From Mycolicibacterium phlei (GTDB lineage Bacteria; Actinomycetota; Actinomycetes; Mycobacteriales; Mycobacteriaceae), in the NCBI RefSeq assembly GCF_001583415.1, contig NZ_CP014475.1, positions 2,356,001 through 2,420,000 on the forward strand: a DNA stretch of 64,000 nucleotides, in the 5' to 3' direction. The notes beneath the pieces are model-generated. The model made no database searches and had not been told where the DNA came from. It saw only the letters and a program-made list of their open reading frames with translations. The translations under genes were made by a program, and so were the position numbers. Below, piece after piece: positions 53,554 through 64,000 of the stretch (the first letter of the stretch is position 1; every line of letters starts with the position of its first letter).

Positions 53554-55472
53554 ACGTTTGCCGGCTGGGGCCCGGAGATGGGCCCCAGCCGCCACTCGCC
53601 ACCGCCGAGCAGTTCCAGCTGGTGGGTGTGGTGCTGCTCGACGGTGCTGCGGTGGCTGACGCTGACCAGGATGGTGTTTGGCAGCTCCGTGCGCACCAGG
53701 TCGTAGAGCATGAACTCCAGGCCCTCGTCGAGTGCTGAGGTGGACTCGTCGAGGAACACCGCCTTGGGCCGGGTGAGCAGGATGCGGGCGAACGCCACCC
53801 GCTGCTGCTCACCCGGGGACAGCACCTTGGCCCAGTCCTGCGCCTCGTCGAGGCGGTCCTCGAGATGGGGCAGCGCGACCTTGCGCAGCATCCGCCGCAG
53901 CGTGTTGTCGTCGATGGTGCCCTCCTCGTTGGGGTAGGTCACCACCGCGCGCAGATCACCCAGCGGCACGTACGGCAGCTGCGACAGGAACATCGTCTCG
54001 TTGGGTCCGCACGGCCGGGTCAGGGTGCCCGACGTGTACGGCCACAGCTCGGCCAGGCTGCGCAGCAGCGTGGTCTTGCCGACGCCGGACTCACCGGTCA
54101 CCACCAGCGAGTCACCCACCTCCAGGCGCAGGTCCAGCGGTTTGATCAGCTGCTTGCCGTCGGGGGTGCGCACCTCGACCCGCTTCAGCTCGACCGTGCC
54201 GTCCACACAGGCCGTCGTGGTGATCTTGGGCAGCGACCGGCTCTCCTCGTTGGCGGTCACCAGGCCGTCGAGACGGATGATCGCGGCGCGGTAGCCGGCG
54301 AACAGGTCGTAGGCGTTCCGGAAGAACGACAGCCCGTCCTGGATGTTGCCGAACGCCGACGCCGTCTGCGACATCACGCCCAGCGTGATGTCCCCGGACA
54401 CGAAGCGGGGGAACTGCACCAGGTAGGGCAGCGGCACGATCAGCTGACCCATCGACCAGTTCCAGCCGTTGAAGCCCAGGGACCGGGCGACGTAGCGCTT
54501 GTAGTTGTCCACCACGGGGCGGAACAGCTTGCGTAGCCCGGCGCGCTCGGCGGCCTCACCGCGGTAGAACGCCACCGCCTCCGCCGAGTCGCGCAGCCGC
54601 ACCAGCGCATAGCGGAAGGCGGCGTTGTACTTCTCGTTGCGGAACGACAGCCAGATGATGGGCCGGCCGATCCAGAACGCGACGGCCGAGGCGAGGATCA
54701 CGAACAGGATGCCGATGAAGAAGATCGCGCGCGGCAACTCCCAGTGCACCAGCGGCAGCGTCAGCGGCCCGGACAGGTTCCACAGGATCGCGGTGAACGA
54801 CACCGTCGACACGATGGCGTTGATCGCACCGAACAGCAGCGTGTTGCCCGAGCCGTAGTACGGGATGTTGGGGATCGGGCCGTTGTTGGCGGTGAAGATG
54901 TCGATGTCGTTCTGGATGCGCTGATCCGGGTTGTCGATCTTGTCGTCGATGAACCGGGCCCGGTAGTAGGCCCGGCCGTCGAGCCAGTCGCCGGTCAGCC
55001 GGTCGGTCAGCCAGGCGCGCCAGCGCAGCGCGAACCGCTGGAACACCCACATGTCGAACAGTAGGCGCGCGATGAACAGCGCGGCCAATACCGCGAACAC
55101 CGTGATCGACAGGTAGAAGCCGCTGCGCCCCGACTCCCTGATCTCCGGGCTGTCGGCCTGCAGGCCGCCCGCGACGACCTGGAAGGCGTTCGACATGTCC
55201 ATCGAGTAGTAGCTGAGCAGCACGTCGAGCCGGACCCCGGCGATCACCAGCAGCAGGATGCCGCCCAGCCACAGCCAGACCTTGATGCTCTCGACGCCCT
55301 TGAAGTAGTCGCCGGTGATGCGCCACCACTGCCGGCCCCACACCGTGAAGCGGGCGATCAGGAACAGCACCAGGAGGGTGATGACGGCGGTGATCAGCCA
55401 GACCCGGCCGATCCACACCATCGACACCCAGACTTCGTTTCCCCAATCGCGCGAGGGGACGAAAGTTTCCAC
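53550..55472 (-). CDS. bacA: BacA/SbmA-like ABC transporter (Rv1819c type)
   Basis: The 640-residue protein has about six or seven helices with the SbmA_BacA fold ([40 protein letters not shown]), then an ATPase with Walker [10 protein letters not shown], signature [11 protein letters not shown] and Walker B AVFLDES. This matches M. tuberculosis Rv1819c (639 residues), which imports vitamin B12 and antimicrobial peptides. The next genes are the Rv1821-Rv1830 set. The stop at 53550 shares 4 bp with the FAD gene. Confidence 0.93.
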   Translation of the reverse strand: METFVPSRDWGNEVWVSMVWIGRVWLITAVITLLVLFLIARFTVWGRQWWRITGDYFKGVESIKVWLWLGGILLLVIAGVRLDVLLSYYSMDMSNAFQVVAGGLQADSPEIRESGRSGFYLSITVFAVLAALFIARLLFDMWVFQRFALRWRAWLTDRLTGDWLDGRAYYRARFIDDKIDNPDQRIQNDIDIFTANNGPIPNIPYYGSGNTLLFGAINAIVSTVSFTAILWNLSGPLTLPLVHWELPRAIFFIGILFVILASAVAFWIGRPIIWLSFRNEKYNAAFRYALVRLRDSAEAVAFYRGEAAERAGLRKLFRPVVDNYKRYVARSLGFNGWNWSMGQLIVPLPYLVQFPRFVSGDITLGVMSQTASAFGNIQDGLSFFRNAYDLFAGYRAAIIRLDGLVTANEESRSLPKITTTACVDGTVELKRVEVRTPDGKQLIKPLDLRLEVGDSLVVTGESGVGKTTLLRSLAELWPYTSGTLTRPCGPNETMFLSQLPYVPLGDLRAVVTYPNEEGTIDDNTLRRMLRKVALPHLEDRLDEAQDWAKVLSPGEQQRVAFARILLTRPKAVFLDESTSALDEGLEFMLYDLVRTELPNTILVSVSHRSTVEQHHTHQLELLGGGEWRLGPISGPQPANV

Positions 55473-55594
55473 CCGCGCAAGGTACCGCGAGTGGCTTTGA
55501 GCAGCCTTTCAAAGGGGGCAAGTCACGCCGCCGCGTCGCCTCCCACGGCGGTGCGCATCCCCGCCCGCCGGCGCGCTCCGCGTACGGTATTTGT

Positions 55595-57922
55595 GTGGCG
55601 AAGACGAAGACCCGCACTTCAGGACGGCTCACCAATCGGTTCTGGCGGATGCTCGGTGCCAGCACCGAACGTGACCAGGCCCAATCGATGGCGCTGGTGC
55701 GCAAGTCAGCCGAGTTCGACGAGAAGGCCGCCGCCCTCGACGACGAGCAGCTGCGCAAGGCCGCCAAGCTGCTGGATCTGAAGAACCTCGCCGAGTCCGC
55801 CGACATCCCGCAGTTCCTCGCCATCGCCCGCGAGGCCGCCGAGCGCACGGTGTCGCTGCGCCCCTTCGACGTCCAGCTGCTGGGCGCGCTGCGGATGCTG
55901 GCAGGCGACGTCGTGGAGATGGCCACCGGTGAGGGCAAGACGCTGTCGGGGGCCGTCGCCGCCGCCGGCTACGCGCTGGCCGGACGCAACGTGCACGTCA
56001 TCACGATCAACGACTACCTGGCCCGCCGCGACGCCGAGTGGATGGGCCCGATGCTGGAGGCGCTGGGCCTGACGGTCGGCTGGATCACCGAGAACTCCAC
56101 GCCCGAGGAGCGCCGCGCCGCCTACAAGTGCGACGTCACCTACGCGTCGGTCAACGAGATCGGCTTCGACGTGCTGCGCGACCAGTTGGTCACCGACGTC
56201 GCCGACCTGGTGTCGCCGAACCCGGATGTGGCGCTGATCGACGAGGCCGACTCGGTGCTCGTCGACGAGGCGCTGGTGCCGCTGGTGCTGGCGGGTAGCA
56301 CCCACCGGGAGACGCCGAAGGTCGAAATCATCCGTCTGGTCGGCGAACTCGTCGCCGACGAGGACTACGAGACCGACGCCGAGGGCCGCAACGTCCACCT
56401 CACCGAGGCCGGCGCGCGCAAGCTGGAGGCCCAGCTCGGCGGCATCGACCTGTACTCCGAGGAGCACGTCGGCACCACGCTGACCGAGGTGAACGTGGCG
56501 CTGCACGCACACGTGCTGCTGCAGCGCGACGTGCACTACATCGTCCGCGACAACGCCGTGCACCTGATCAACGCATCGCGCGGTCGCATCGCGCAGCTGC
56601 AGCGCTGGCCCGACGGGCTGCAGGCCGCAGTCGAGGCCAAGGAGGGCATCGAGACCACCGAGACCGGTGAGGTGCTCGACACCATCACCGTGCAGGCGCT
56701 GATCAACCGCTACCCGACGGTGTGTGGGATGACCGGCACCGCGCTGGCCGCCGGCGAACAGCTGCGCCAGTTCTACAAGCTGGGTGTGTCGCCGATCGAG
56801 CCGAACAAGCCCAACATCCGCAAGGACGAACCCGACCGCGTCTACGTCACCGCGGCCGCCAAGAACGACGCGATCGTCGAGCACATCGTCGAGGTGCACA
56901 AGACCGGCCAGCCGATCCTGGTCGGCACCCACGACGTCGCCGAGTCCGAGGAGCTGCACGCGCGGCTGGTCAAGGCCGGCGTCCCGGCGGTGGTGCTCAA
57001 CGCCAAGAACGACGCCGAGGAGGCCGCCGTCATCGCCGAGGCCGGCAAGCTCGGCGCGGTCACGGTGTCCACCCAGATGGCCGGGCGCGGCACCGACATC
57101 CGGCTGGGCGGCTCGGATGAGGCGGACCACGACAAGGTGGCCGAACTGGGCGGCCTGCACGTCGTCGGCACCGGGCGCCACCACACCGAGCGGCTGGACA
57201 ACCAGCTGCGCGGCCGCGCCGGCCGGCAGGGCGACCCGGGTTCGACGGTGTTCTTCTCCAGCTGGGAGGACGACGTCGTCGTCGCCCACCTCGACACCAG
57301 CAAGCTGCCGATGGAGACCGACCCGGAGGCCGGCGACGGCCGGGTGACCAGCCCGAAGGCCTCCGCGCTGCTCGACCACGCGCAGCGCGTCGCCGAGGGC
57401 CGGCTGCTCGACGTGCACGCCAACACCTGGCGCTACAACGAGCTGATCGCCCAGCAGCGCGCGATCCTGGCCGAACGGCGCGACACGCTGCTGCGCACGC
57501 CGACCGCGCGCGAGGAGCTCAAGGAGCTCTCGCCCAAGCGCTACCAGGAGCTGGAGGAGAAGCTCGGCGAGGAGAAGCTGGAGACGATCTGCCGGCAGAT
57601 CATGCTCTACCACCTCGACCGCGGCTGGGCCGAGCACCTGGCGTACCTGGCCGACATCCGGGAGAGCATCCACCTGCGGGCGCTGGGCAGGCAGAACCCG
57701 CTCGACGAGTTCCACCGGATGGCCGTCGACGCGTTCGCCTCACTGGCCGCCGACGCGATCGAGGCGGCCCAGCAGACCTTCGACACCGCACCCGACATCG
57801 AGGGCGAGCCGGGCATGGATCTGTCAAAGCTGGCACGGCCGACGTCGACGTGGACCTACATGGTGCACGACAACCCGCTCGACGACGCCTTGTCGAATCT
57901 GCTGCCCGGGGTCTTCCGATAG
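55595..57922 (+). CDS. secA2: Accessory preprotein translocase ATPase SecA2
   Basis: The 775-residue protein has the SecA motor: [12 protein letters not shown] with Walker A Lys115, [48 protein letters not shown] and [13 protein letters not shown]. It lacks the long C-terminal linker and zinc-binding tail of SecA1, as does SecA2. Its sequence is very close to that recalled for M. tuberculosis SecA2. SecA2 exports a small set of proteins without typical signals. The GTG start at 55595 precedes the conserved N-terminus closely. Confidence 0.97.
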   Translation: MAKTKTRTSGRLTNRFWRMLGASTERDQAQSMALVRKSAEFDEKAAALDDEQLRKAAKLLDLKNLAESADIPQFLAIAREAAERTVSLRPFDVQLLGALRMLAGDVVEMATGEGKTLSGAVAAAGYALAGRNVHVITINDYLARRDAEWMGPMLEALGLTVGWITENSTPEERRAAYKCDVTYASVNEIGFDVLRDQLVTDVADLVSPNPDVALIDEADSVLVDEALVPLVLAGSTHRETPKVEIIRLVGELVADEDYETDAEGRNVHLTEAGARKLEAQLGGIDLYSEEHVGTTLTEVNVALHAHVLLQRDVHYIVRDNAVHLINASRGRIAQLQRWPDGLQAAVEAKEGIETTETGEVLDTITVQALINRYPTVCGMTGTALAAGEQLRQFYKLGVSPIEPNKPNIRKDEPDRVYVTAAAKNDAIVEHIVEVHKTGQPILVGTHDVAESEELHARLVKAGVPAVVLNAKNDAEEAAVIAEAGKLGAVTVSTQMAGRGTDIRLGGSDEADHDKVAELGGLHVVGTGRHHTERLDNQLRGRAGRQGDPGSTVFFSSWEDDVVVAHLDTSKLPMETDPEAGDGRVTSPKASALLDHAQRVAEGRLLDVHANTWRYNELIAQQRAILAERRDTLLRTPTAREELKELSPKRYQELEEKLGEEKLETICRQIMLYHLDRGWAEHLAYLADIRESIHLRALGRQNPLDEFHRMAVDAFASLAADAIEAAQQTFDTAPDIEGEPGMDLSKLARPTSTWTYMVHDNPLDDALSNLLPGVFR

Positions 57923-57932
57923 GTTTACGGCC

Positions 57933-58529
57933 ATGAGCGACCCGCAGCCCGAGGTGCGCGACCGGGTCCTCACGGTGCCCAACCTGCTCAGCGCGCTGCG
58001 CCTGGTGCTGGTGCCCGTGTTCCTGTGGCTGCTGCTCAAACAGGACGCCGCCGGCTGGGCGGTCGCCGTGCTGATGGTCAGCGGCGTCTCGGACTGGGCC
58101 GACGGCAAGATCGCGCGGCTGGTGGACAACCAGTCGTCGCGGCTGGGCGAGCTGCTCGACCCGCTGGCCGACCGCATCTACATGGTGGTCGTGCCGATCG
58201 CCATGGGATTTCACGGTTCGGTGCCGTGGTGGGCCGTGCTCACCCTGATCGGCCGCGACGCCGTGCTCGCGGCGACGCTGCCGCTGCTGCGCAGCCGCGG
58301 CCTGACCGCGCTGCCGGTCACCTATCTCGGCAAGGCGGCGACATTCGCGTTGATGTCCGCGCTGCCGCTGATCCTGCTGGGACAATGGGACGCGTTGTGG
58401 AGCCGGGTGATCCTGGCGATCGGCTGGGGGTTTCTGATCTGGGGGCTGGCGATGTACCTGTGGTCGGGGGTGCTGTACCTGATGCAGGTCGCCATGGTGG
58501 TCCGGCAACTGCCCAAGGTGTCGCGGTGA
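57933..58529 (+). CDS. pgsA2: CDP-alcohol phosphatidyltransferase (PgsA2)
   Basis: The 198-residue membrane enzyme has the signature D-x2-DG-x2-AR-x9-G-x3-D-x3-D in [18 protein letters not shown] with [10 protein letters not shown], which binds metal and CDP-lipid. It has about five helices. It transfers a phosphatidyl group to an alcohol; Rv1822 is the probable homologue. It lies 10 bp after secA2 and starts the next step of the same operon. Confidence 0.93.
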   Translation: MSDPQPEVRDRVLTVPNLLSALRLVLVPVFLWLLLKQDAAGWAVAVLMVSGVSDWADGKIARLVDNQSSRLGELLDPLADRIYMVVVPIAMGFHGSVPWWAVLTLIGRDAVLAATLPLLRSRGLTALPVTYLGKAATFALMSALPLILLGQWDALWSRVILAIGWGFLIWGLAMYLWSGVLYLMQVAMVVRQLPKVSR

Positions 58530-58536
58530 GCCGCCG

Positions 58537-59466
58537 ATGACCCAGAGTTTCCGCAGCACGCTCGGCGGTTACGACCCGATGGCCGGGCACAGCGGCCACG
58601 CCGCCGACCGGCCCCGCAAGATCCCGGTGCCGTCGCTGCTGCGGTCGCTGCTGACCGAACACCTCGACCCCGGCTACGCGGCGGCCACCGAGGCCCGCCG
58701 CGCCCGCGAGGCCGAGGGCCGGCCGCGGCCGCGGTGGCAGGGCTGGGCGTGGCAGCTCGCCGGGGCGGCCCTGCTGGTCGTGGTGTTCGGCGCCGCGATG
58801 GCGCAGGCGCGCGAGACCGCACCGGGGCTGCGGGAGACCCAGCGGGTGCTCGCCGAGAACGTCCGCAGCGCCGAGGCCGACGCCGACGAGCTGACCGCGT
58901 GGCGCGACGCGCTGGCCGCCGACGTCGACGCCGAACGGCGCAGCCGGCTCGAAGGCGACGTCCGCGGCCAGCAGCTGCTCGAACAACTCGACGAGGCGGG
59001 TTTCGCCGCGGCGGCCACCCCGCTGATCGGGCCCGGCCTGACCGTCACCATCACCGACCCGGGTACGTCGTCGGCCAACCTCAGCGACGTCTCCAAGGAA
59101 CGCCTGCCCGGCAGCCGCCAGGTCATCCTCGACCGGGACCTGCAACTGGTCGTGAATTCGCTGTGGGCCAGCGGCGCCGAGGCGGTGTCGGTCGGCGGGA
59201 TCCGGGTCGGACCGAATGTCACGGTCCGGCAGGCGGGCGGCGGCATCCTGGTCGACAATCAACCGGTCAGCAGCCCCTACGTCGTGCAGGCGATCGGTCC
59301 CCCCAACGCGATGAAGGGTGTCTTCGAGCGCAGCCCGGCCCTGCAGCGGCTGCGGCTGCTGGAGGCGTCCTACGGTGTGGGGGTCAACGTCAGCGCCGGC
59401 GACGCCCTGACCGTGCCCGCCGGCTCCGTCCGAGAAGTCAACTTCGCCAAAGAGATTGGGCAGTGA
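58537..59466 (+). CDS. DUF881 membrane protein (Rv1823-like)
   Basis: The 309-residue protein has one helix ([19 protein letters not shown], about 70-90) after a disordered start, then a coiled-coil stretch ([29 protein letters not shown]) and a periplasmic domain with [15 protein letters not shown]881 proteins (YlxW/YlxX type) are found with cell-division genes in Bacillus. With the next two genes it forms the set Rv1823-Rv1824-Rv1825, probably a cell-wall or division complex. Confidence 0.9.
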   Translation: MTQSFRSTLGGYDPMAGHSGHAADRPRKIPVPSLLRSLLTEHLDPGYAAATEARRAREAEGRPRPRWQGWAWQLAGAALLVVVFGAAMAQARETAPGLRETQRVLAENVRSAEADADELTAWRDALAADVDAERRSRLEGDVRGQQLLEQLDEAGFAAAATPLIGPGLTVTITDPGTSSANLSDVSKERLPGSRQVILDRDLQLVVNSLWASGAEAVSVGGIRVGPNVTVRQAGGGILVDNQPVSSPYVVQAIGPPNAMKGVFERSPALQRLRLLEASYGVGVNVSAGDALTVPAGSVREVNFAKEIGQ

Positions 59467-59486
59467 CCGCGAATGAGTTCTGACAC

Positions 59487-59819
59487 ATGATCGGGATCGC
59501 CGCACTGATCGTCGGGATCGTGCTGGGCCTGGTGTTCCAGCCGGACGTGCCCGACTTCGTCCAGCCGTATCTGCCGATCGCCGTCGTCGCCGCGCTTGAC
59601 GCGGTGTTCGGCGGACTGCGGGCGTACCTGGAGCGGATCTTCGACGCGAAGGTCTTCGTGGTGTCGTTCGTGTTCAACGTGCTGGTGGCGGCGTTGATCG
59701 TCTACGTCGGCGACCAGCTCGGGGTGGGCACTCAGCTGTCCACCGCGATCGTCGTGGTGCTGGGCATCCGGATCTTCGGTAACGCGGCCGCGTTGCGGCG
59801 CAGGCTGTTCGGGGCCTAG
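59487..59819 (+). CDS. Small basic protein (DUF1290, Rv1824-like)
   Basis: The 110-residue membrane protein has three helices (MIGIAALIVGIVLGLVFQPDVPDFVQPYLPIAVVAALDAVFGGLRAYLE pattern, shown in pieces: IAALIVGIVLGLVF; VVAALDAVFGGLRAYLE). ALDAVFGGLRA and RIFGNAAALRR are the DUF1290/Sbp signature. It lies between the two DUF881 genes, as in B. subtilis ylxW-sbp-ylxX, suggesting a division- or envelope-related role. Confidence 0.9.
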   Translation: MIGIAALIVGIVLGLVFQPDVPDFVQPYLPIAVVAALDAVFGGLRAYLERIFDAKVFVVSFVFNVLVAALIVYVGDQLGVGTQLSTAIVVVLGIRIFGNAAALRRRLFGA

Positions 59820-59833
59820 GGGGCGGTACGGCG

Positions 59834-60640
59834 GTGAGCGACCACAAGGCGGGCCAACACGAGGCGGGCCAGCACGGCTCCGGGCAGCACGGCAGGCACG
59901 AGCTGCCGCCCGATCAACCGTCGTCGGTGCGGCGGGGCCGCTCCCAGATCGTGTTCGGCGCGCTGACGGTGCTGCTGTGCCTGGCGCTCGGTGTCGCGAT
60001 CGTCACACAGGTGCGCGAGAACGACTCCGGCGACGCCCTGGAGACCGCCCGGCCGGCCGAGCTGCTGGTGTTACTGGATTCACTGCAGCAGCGGGAGGCG
60101 GCGCTCAACACAGAGGTGGCCGACCTGCAGCGCACGCTGACCGAGTTGCAGGCCTCCGGCAGCAGCGACCAGGCCGCCATCGAGAACGCCCAGGCCCGGC
60201 TGGCCGCGCTGTCGATCCTGATCGGCACCGTGGCCGCGACCGGTCCGGGTGTGACGTTGACCATCACCGACGAGGCGCCCGGCGTGGCCGCCGAGGTGCT
60301 GCTCGACGTCGTCAACGAACTGCGCAACGCCGGAGCCGAGGCGATGGAGATCCGCGGCGGGACAGGCGAACAGCAGGTCGCGGTGCGGGTCGGCCTGGAC
60401 ACCTGGGTGGTCGGCGGGCCCGGTGCGCTGCGGGTGGACGGGGTGACGCTGCGGCCTCCGTATTCGGTTCTGGCCATTGGCGATCCGCCCACCCTGGCGG
60501 CGGCGATGACGATTCCCGGCGGTGCCATGGACGCCGTCGAGCGGGTCGGCGGCACAATGACGGTTGAACAGTCCGATCGGATCGACGTGACCGCCTTGCG
60601 GCAACCGAAACAGCGCCAATACGCTCAGCCGGTCAAATGA
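59834..60640 (+). CDS. DUF881 membrane protein (Rv1825-like)
   Basis: The 268-residue protein has a His/Gly-rich start with repeats of [15 protein letters not shown], then one helix ([19 protein letters not shown], about 37-56), a coiled-coil part ([22 protein letters not shown]), and [14 protein letters not shown]. It is the second DUF881 protein of the trio. The repeated QH near the N-terminus could bind metal. The GTG at 59834 is taken from the start of the frame. Confidence 0.88.
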   Translation: MSDHKAGQHEAGQHGSGQHGRHELPPDQPSSVRRGRSQIVFGALTVLLCLALGVAIVTQVRENDSGDALETARPAELLVLLDSLQQREAALNTEVADLQRTLTELQASGSSDQAAIENAQARLAALSILIGTVAATGPGVTLTITDEAPGVAAEVLLDVVNELRNAGAEAMEIRGGTGEQQVAVRVGLDTWVVGGPGALRVDGVTLRPPYSVLAIGDPPTLAAAMTIPGGAMDAVERVGGTMTVEQSDRIDVTALRQPKQRQYAQPVK

Positions 60641-60710
60641 GGCGGTTGCCCGACCCGGACCCAGCCAACAGTCCGACACGAACGTCAACCCGATATCGAC
60701 AAGGAGCGCC

Positions 60711-61106
60711 GTGAGCGAGATCCCAGCCGACCTGTACTACACCGAGGAACACGAGTGGGTGCTGCGCACCGGCGACGACACCGTGCGCGTCGGGATCACC
60801 GACTACGCGCAGTCGGCGCTCGGCGACGTGGTGTTCGTCCAGCTGCCCGACGTTGGCACCGCGGTCACCGCGGGCGAGACCTTCGGCGAGGTGGAGTCCA
60901 CCAAGTCGGTCTCGGACCTGTACGCCCCCATCACCGCGAAAGTCATTGCGGTCAACGGGGATCTGGAAGGCAGCCCTGAGCTGGTCAACTCCGACCCGTA
61001 CGGCGAGGGCTGGATGATCGAACTGCAGACCGAGCCCGGCGCGCTGGAGGGCCAGCTGGGCGAGCTGCTCGACGCGGACGGCTACCGCGCCACCGTGTCG
61101 GAATGA
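60711..61106 (+). CDS. gcvH: Glycine cleavage system H protein
   Basis: The 131-residue lipoyl-carrier protein has [30 protein letters not shown] and the lipoyl lysine Lys65 in [11 protein letters not shown]. It shuttles the aminomethyl group from P to T protein. No gcvT or gcvP is in the window. AAGGAG precedes the GTG at 60711. No glycine riboswitch is visible before it. Confidence 0.96.
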   Translation: MSEIPADLYYTEEHEWVLRTGDDTVRVGITDYAQSALGDVVFVQLPDVGTAVTAGETFGEVESTKSVSDLYAPITAKVIAVNGDLEGSPELVNSDPYGEGWMIELQTEPGALEGQLGELLDADGYRATVSE

Positions 61107-61238
61107 GGAGTTGTTAGGGTTTTGCCGTCCGGACGCCAACTAGGGCGGATCCGGCGGTGGTGGGCACAACGAGGCTCGCCGCGCGGTACGGTCGATTACA
61201 GACGCGGTATCGCCACAGCAGCCAGTTAGGAGCAGCGG

Positions 61239-61712
61239 GTGACGGAGAACGACCAGAACTCTGGGACCGACCAGACGTCTGATGAAGTCACCGTGGAAAC
61301 GACTTCGGTCTTCCGCGCCGACTTCCTCAACGAACTGGACGCCCCGGCGGCGGCCGGCACGGAGAGTGCCGTGTCCGGTGTCGAGGGTCTGCCCGTCGGT
61401 TCGGCGCTGCTGGTCGTCAAGCGCGGCCCCAACGCGGGGTCGCGGTTCCTGCTCGACCAGCCCGTCACGTCGGCCGGTCGGCATCCCGACAGCGACATCT
61501 TCCTCGACGACGTCACTGTGAGCCGTCGGCACGCGGAGTTCCGCATCGAGGGCGGCGAGTTCCAGGTCGTCGACGTCGGCAGCCTCAACGGCACCTACGT
61601 CAACCGGGAGCCGGTCGACTCGGCCGTGCTCTCCAACGGTGACGAGGTGCAGATCGGCAAATTCCGTCTGGTGTTCCTCACCGGCCCCAAGGGCGCCGAC
61701 AGCGACAGCTGA
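61239..61712 (+). CDS. garA: FHA-domain regulator GarA
   Basis: The 157-residue protein has the ETTSVF motif with Thr21/Thr22, the sites phosphorylated by PknG and PknB, and a C-terminal FHA domain ([31 protein letters not shown]). In mycobacteria GarA controls glutamate dehydrogenase, ketoglutarate decarboxylase and glutamate synthase, and is turned off by phosphorylation. Order after gcvH is that of Rv1826-Rv1827. Confidence 0.97.
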   Translation: MTENDQNSGTDQTSDEVTVETTSVFRADFLNELDAPAAAGTESAVSGVEGLPVGSALLVVKRGPNAGSRFLLDQPVTSAGRHPDSDIFLDDVTVSRRHAEFRIEGGEFQVVDVGSLNGTYVNREPVDSAVLSNGDEVQIGKFRLVFLTGPKGADSDS

Positions 61713-61744
61713 GGAACGGCGATGAGCGCTCGGGCGAGGAGCAG

Positions 61745-62509
61745 ATGACACAACCCGACGACACTGCCGCGCTCACCGGAATGTCGATCGGAGCGGTCCT
61801 CGAACTGCTGCGACCGGACTTCCCGGACGTGACGATCTCCAAGATCCGCTTCCTGGAGGCCGAGGGCCTGGTCACGCCTGAGCGCACCCCGTCGGGATAT
61901 CGCCGGTTCACCGCCTACGACTGTGCGCGGCTGCGGTTCATCCTGACCGCCCAGCGCGATCAGTACCTGCCGCTGAAGGTGATCAAGGCGCAGCTCGACG
62001 CCCAGCCCGACGGCGAACTGCCCGAGCTGCCCAGACCCGGCTCCGCCTACGGGGTGCCGCGGCTGGTGCCGGTCGGAGACGACGCCGACTCCACCGGCGG
62101 GTCCGACGCCGCGGCGGTGGCGCCCACCCAGGTGCGGCTGTCGCGGGAGGACCTGCTGGAGCGGTCCGGCGTGGGGGAGGAGCTGCTGTCGGCGCTGATC
62201 AAGGCCGGGGTGATCCGGCCGGCCAAGAGCGGCGGCGGCATCTTCTTCGACGAACACGCCGTGGTGATCGCGCAGTGCGCGCGGGCACTGGCCGACTACG
62301 GCGTCGAACCGCGGCACCTGCGCGCGTTCCGTTCGGCCGCCGACCGGCAGTCGGATCTGATCGCCCAGATCGCCGGGCCGGTGGTCAAGGCGGGCAAGGC
62401 CGGCGCGCGCGACCGCGCCGACGATCTGGCCCGTGAGGTGGCCGCGCTGGCGATCACCTTGCACACCTCGCTGATCAAGTCCGCGGTACGCGACGTACTT
62501 GATCGCTGA
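61745..62509 (+). CDS. MerR-family regulator (Rv1828-like)
   Basis: The 254-residue protein has a MerR winged helix ([43 protein letters not shown], a single-line pattern split here) and an unusual long C-terminal domain with [25 protein letters not shown]. It is a helical second DNA-like domain. It lies 32 bp after garA and is probably co-transcribed. Its target is unknown; the homologue Rv1828 is a DNA-binding protein. Confidence 0.92.
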   Translation: MTQPDDTAALTGMSIGAVLELLRPDFPDVTISKIRFLEAEGLVTPERTPSGYRRFTAYDCARLRFILTAQRDQYLPLKVIKAQLDAQPDGELPELPRPGSAYGVPRLVPVGDDADSTGGSDAAAVAPTQVRLSREDLLERSGVGEELLSALIKAGVIRPAKSGGGIFFDEHAVVIAQCARALADYGVEPRHLRAFRSAADRQSDLIAQIAGPVVKAGKAGARDRADDLAREVAALAITLHTSLIKSAVRDVLDR

Positions 62510-62569
62510 GGATTAGACTCGAAGCAGTGACTTTCAGGCTGGCTTCATCGGTGCGGAGGGCAGACACAG

Positions 62570-63064
62570 ATGGCTGAGGTTCGTGTTGTCGGCATTCGCG
62601 TAGAGCAGCCCCAGAACCAGCCGGTCCTGCTGCTGCGAGAGTCCAACGGGGACCGCTATCTGCCGATCTGGATCGGGCAGTCCGAGGCGGCGGCGATCGC
62701 CCTCGAACAGCAGGGTGTCGAGCCGGCCCGGCCGCTGACCCACGATCTGATCCGCGATGTCATCACCGCGCTCGGGCACTCGCTCAAGGAGGTGCGCATC
62801 GTCGACCTCCAGGAGGGCACGTTCTACGCCGACCTGATCTTCGACCGCGACATCAAGGTCTCGGCGCGGCCGTCGGACTCGGTGGCGATCGCGCTGCGCG
62901 TCGGGGTGCCGATCTACGTGGAGGAGGCGGTGCTGGCCGAGGCCGGGCTGCTGATCCCCGACGAGAACGACGACGAGGCCGCGGGCGCGGTGCGCGAGGA
63001 CGAGGTGGAGAAGTTCAAGCAGTTCCTGGACTCCGTCTCGCCGGACGACTTCAAGGCGACCTAG
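62570..63064 (+). CDS. DUF151/bifunctional nuclease-like protein (Rv1829-like)
   Basis: The 164-residue protein has VRVVGIRVEQPQNQPVLLLRE, YLPIWIGQSEAAAIALEQQG, RPLTHDLIRDVITALGH and TFYADLIF, then a SARPSDSVAIALRVGVPIYV segment. This is the DUF151 fold; some members show nuclease activity in plants and bacteria. The C-terminal tail is acidic. It follows the MerR gene and keeps the order of Rv1828-Rv1829-Rv1830. Confidence 0.92.
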   Translation: MAEVRVVGIRVEQPQNQPVLLLRESNGDRYLPIWIGQSEAAAIALEQQGVEPARPLTHDLIRDVITALGHSLKEVRIVDLQEGTFYADLIFDRDIKVSARPSDSVAIALRVGVPIYVEEAVLAEAGLLIPDENDDEAAGAVREDEVEKFKQFLDSVSPDDFKAT

Positions 63065-63293
63065 ACCGCGGGCGTGCCAGTTGGTCGCGCGTTTGTCACG
63101 GATGCGTCTCGTCGGCCCCGACACGCGGGTCGCGTTTTCCGCAACCCAGATCAGGGCAGCCATACTTTGGTGGCCGGACCACTGATGAGCAGTCGAGGGG
63201 TCCGCGAGAAGCGTATGCTCGACACACTCGGACTCGGCGGAAATGCGCCCAGGTGCGCAGGGACGCGGGTCCGATAGGCGAGAGGAATTGGAA

Positions 63294-63899
63294 GTGGGAG
63301 ACACGCCACGTCAGGAGCAGCTGGACTTCGCTGCTGCTAGCGGCCCCGCACCTCAGGAACCGGTTCAGCCGGGCTTGTTCCCTGACGACTCGGTGCCCGA
63401 CGAGCTCGTCGGCTACCGCGGCCCGAGCGCCTGCCAGATCGCGGGCATCACGTACCGCCAGCTCGACTACTGGGCGCGCACCTCGCTGGTCGTGCCGTCG
63501 ATCCGCAGCGCGGCGGGTTCGGGCAGCCAGCGGCTCTACTCGTTCAAGGACATCCTGGTCCTCAAGATCGTCAAGCGCCTGCTCGACACCGGCATCTCCC
63601 TGCACAACATCCGGGTAGCCGTCGAGCATCTGCGTCAGCGCGGTGTGCAGGACCTGGCCAACATCACGCTGTTCTCCGACGGCACCACGGTCTACGAGTG
63701 CACCTCGGCCGAGGAGGTCGTCGACCTGCTGCAGGGCGGGCAGGGCGTGTTCGGTATCGCGGTGTCCGGCGCCATGCGGGAGCTGACCGGCGTGATCGCC
63801 GACTTCCCGAGCGAGCGCGCCGACGGCGGCGAGTCGATCGCCACCCCGGAGGACGAGCTGGCGTCGCGGCGCAAGCAGCGCGACCGCAAGATCGGCTGA
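63294..63899 (+). CDS. MerR-family regulator (Rv1830-like)
   Basis: The 201-residue protein has a MerR winged helix in YRGPSACQIAGITYRQLDYWARTSLV, then RLYSFKDILVLKIVKRLLDTGISLHNIRVAVEHLRQRG. The rest is a helical domain ending in a basic tail (RRKQRDRKIG). GTG 63294 sits about 6 bp after GAGAGG; TTG 63288 is a second choice. Rv1830 homologues influence cell division in mycobacteria. A strong terminator follows at once. Confidence 0.9.
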   Translation: MGDTPRQEQLDFAAASGPAPQEPVQPGLFPDDSVPDELVGYRGPSACQIAGITYRQLDYWARTSLVVPSIRSAAGSGSQRLYSFKDILVLKIVKRLLDTGISLHNIRVAVEHLRQRGVQDLANITLFSDGTTVYECTSAEEVVDLLQGGQGVFGIAVSGAMRELTGVIADFPSERADGGESIATPEDELASRRKQRDRKIG

Positions 63900-63913
63900 C
63901 GACGGTTTGGAAA

Positions 63914-63944
63914 GGGGCTGCCCGCGGGGGCGGCCCTCTTTTTT
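63914..63944 (+). terminator. Rho-independent terminator after Rv1830-like gene
   Basis: GGGGCTGCC (63914-63922) pairs with GGCGGCCCT (63929-63937), including two G-U pairs, over a 6-base loop. A run of six T (63939-63944) follows. It ends the secA2-to-MerR block. Confidence 0.85.
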
Positions 63945-64000
63945 GCCGAAGTGTCCTGCGCTGCAGGTGCATTCGGGATCGGGCGGCCGGTGCCGGGCGA

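Noticed and set aside
60641..60710. Possible glycine riboswitch before gcvH
   Set aside because: The 70-bp gap has no conserved riboswitch core or paired aptamers.

Overview
The window is high-GC actinobacterial chromosome, almost certainly from a fast-growing Mycobacterium (Mycolicibacterium-type). The evidence is two MmpL transporters with an MmpS partner, several DUF732-type secreted proteins, a mycofactocin-coupled SDR, an F420-type (Ddn-like) oxidoreductase, a KstR-type operator, and a 3' end that follows the M. tuberculosis Rv1819c-Rv1830 order (bacA, secA2, pgsA2, DUF881, sbp, DUF881, gcvH, garA, MerR, DUF151, MerR). I see no IS element, prophage, plasmid origin or CRISPR array.

Layout. 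0-5.5 kb: end of a TauE/SafE permease gene, tRNA-Pro(GGG) with a terminator, a frameshifted RibD/DHFR-like reductase, a probably frameshifted APC-type permease, a PknH-sensor-like lipoprotein, a small secreted protein and an acyltransferase-3 membrane protein. 5.4-15 kb: an mmpL gene, a DUF7159 gene, and a tightly packed mmpS-mmpL-DUF732-DUF5078 operon. 14.4-29.3 kb: a catabolic island with TetR, mycofactocin SDR, P450, a Rieske ferredoxin coupled to two amidohydrolases, SDR, GntR/FCD regulator, a tandem CaiB CoA-transferase (frameshifted), a second P450, a Rieske ring-hydroxylating oxygenase, an NTF2-like protein, two MaoC-type hydratase halves and an aldehyde dehydrogenase. Near-identical AT-rich operator-like sites lie in front of three of its transcription units. 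29.3-43.8 kb: housekeeping and accessory genes, including a SGNH hydrolase, ankyrin protein, NUDIX, LLM oxidoreductase, Ser/Thr kinase, a ferredoxin reductase coupled to a COG3687 di-iron-like protein, malQ, an MFS transporter and a paired SMR exporter. 43.9-53.6 kb: a VWA-esterase pair, a sterol-desaturase-FAD-oxidase pair, a secreted serine protease, a Ddn-like/TetR divergent pair, an ArsR-SRPBCC pair, and a VOC-FAD dehydrogenase operon behind a KstR box. 53.5-64 kb: the conserved bacA / secA2-to-Rv1830 block.

The main themes are lipid export (mmpS/mmpL), an apparently uncharacterised CoA-dependent oxidative catabolic pathway at 15-29 kb, steroid-linked redox genes, and a conserved envelope, secretion and nitrogen-balance block. 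Three genes (DHFR-like, APC permease, CaiB) each appear to carry a single one-base shift at or near a short homopolymer. This could be real gene decay or base-calling error.
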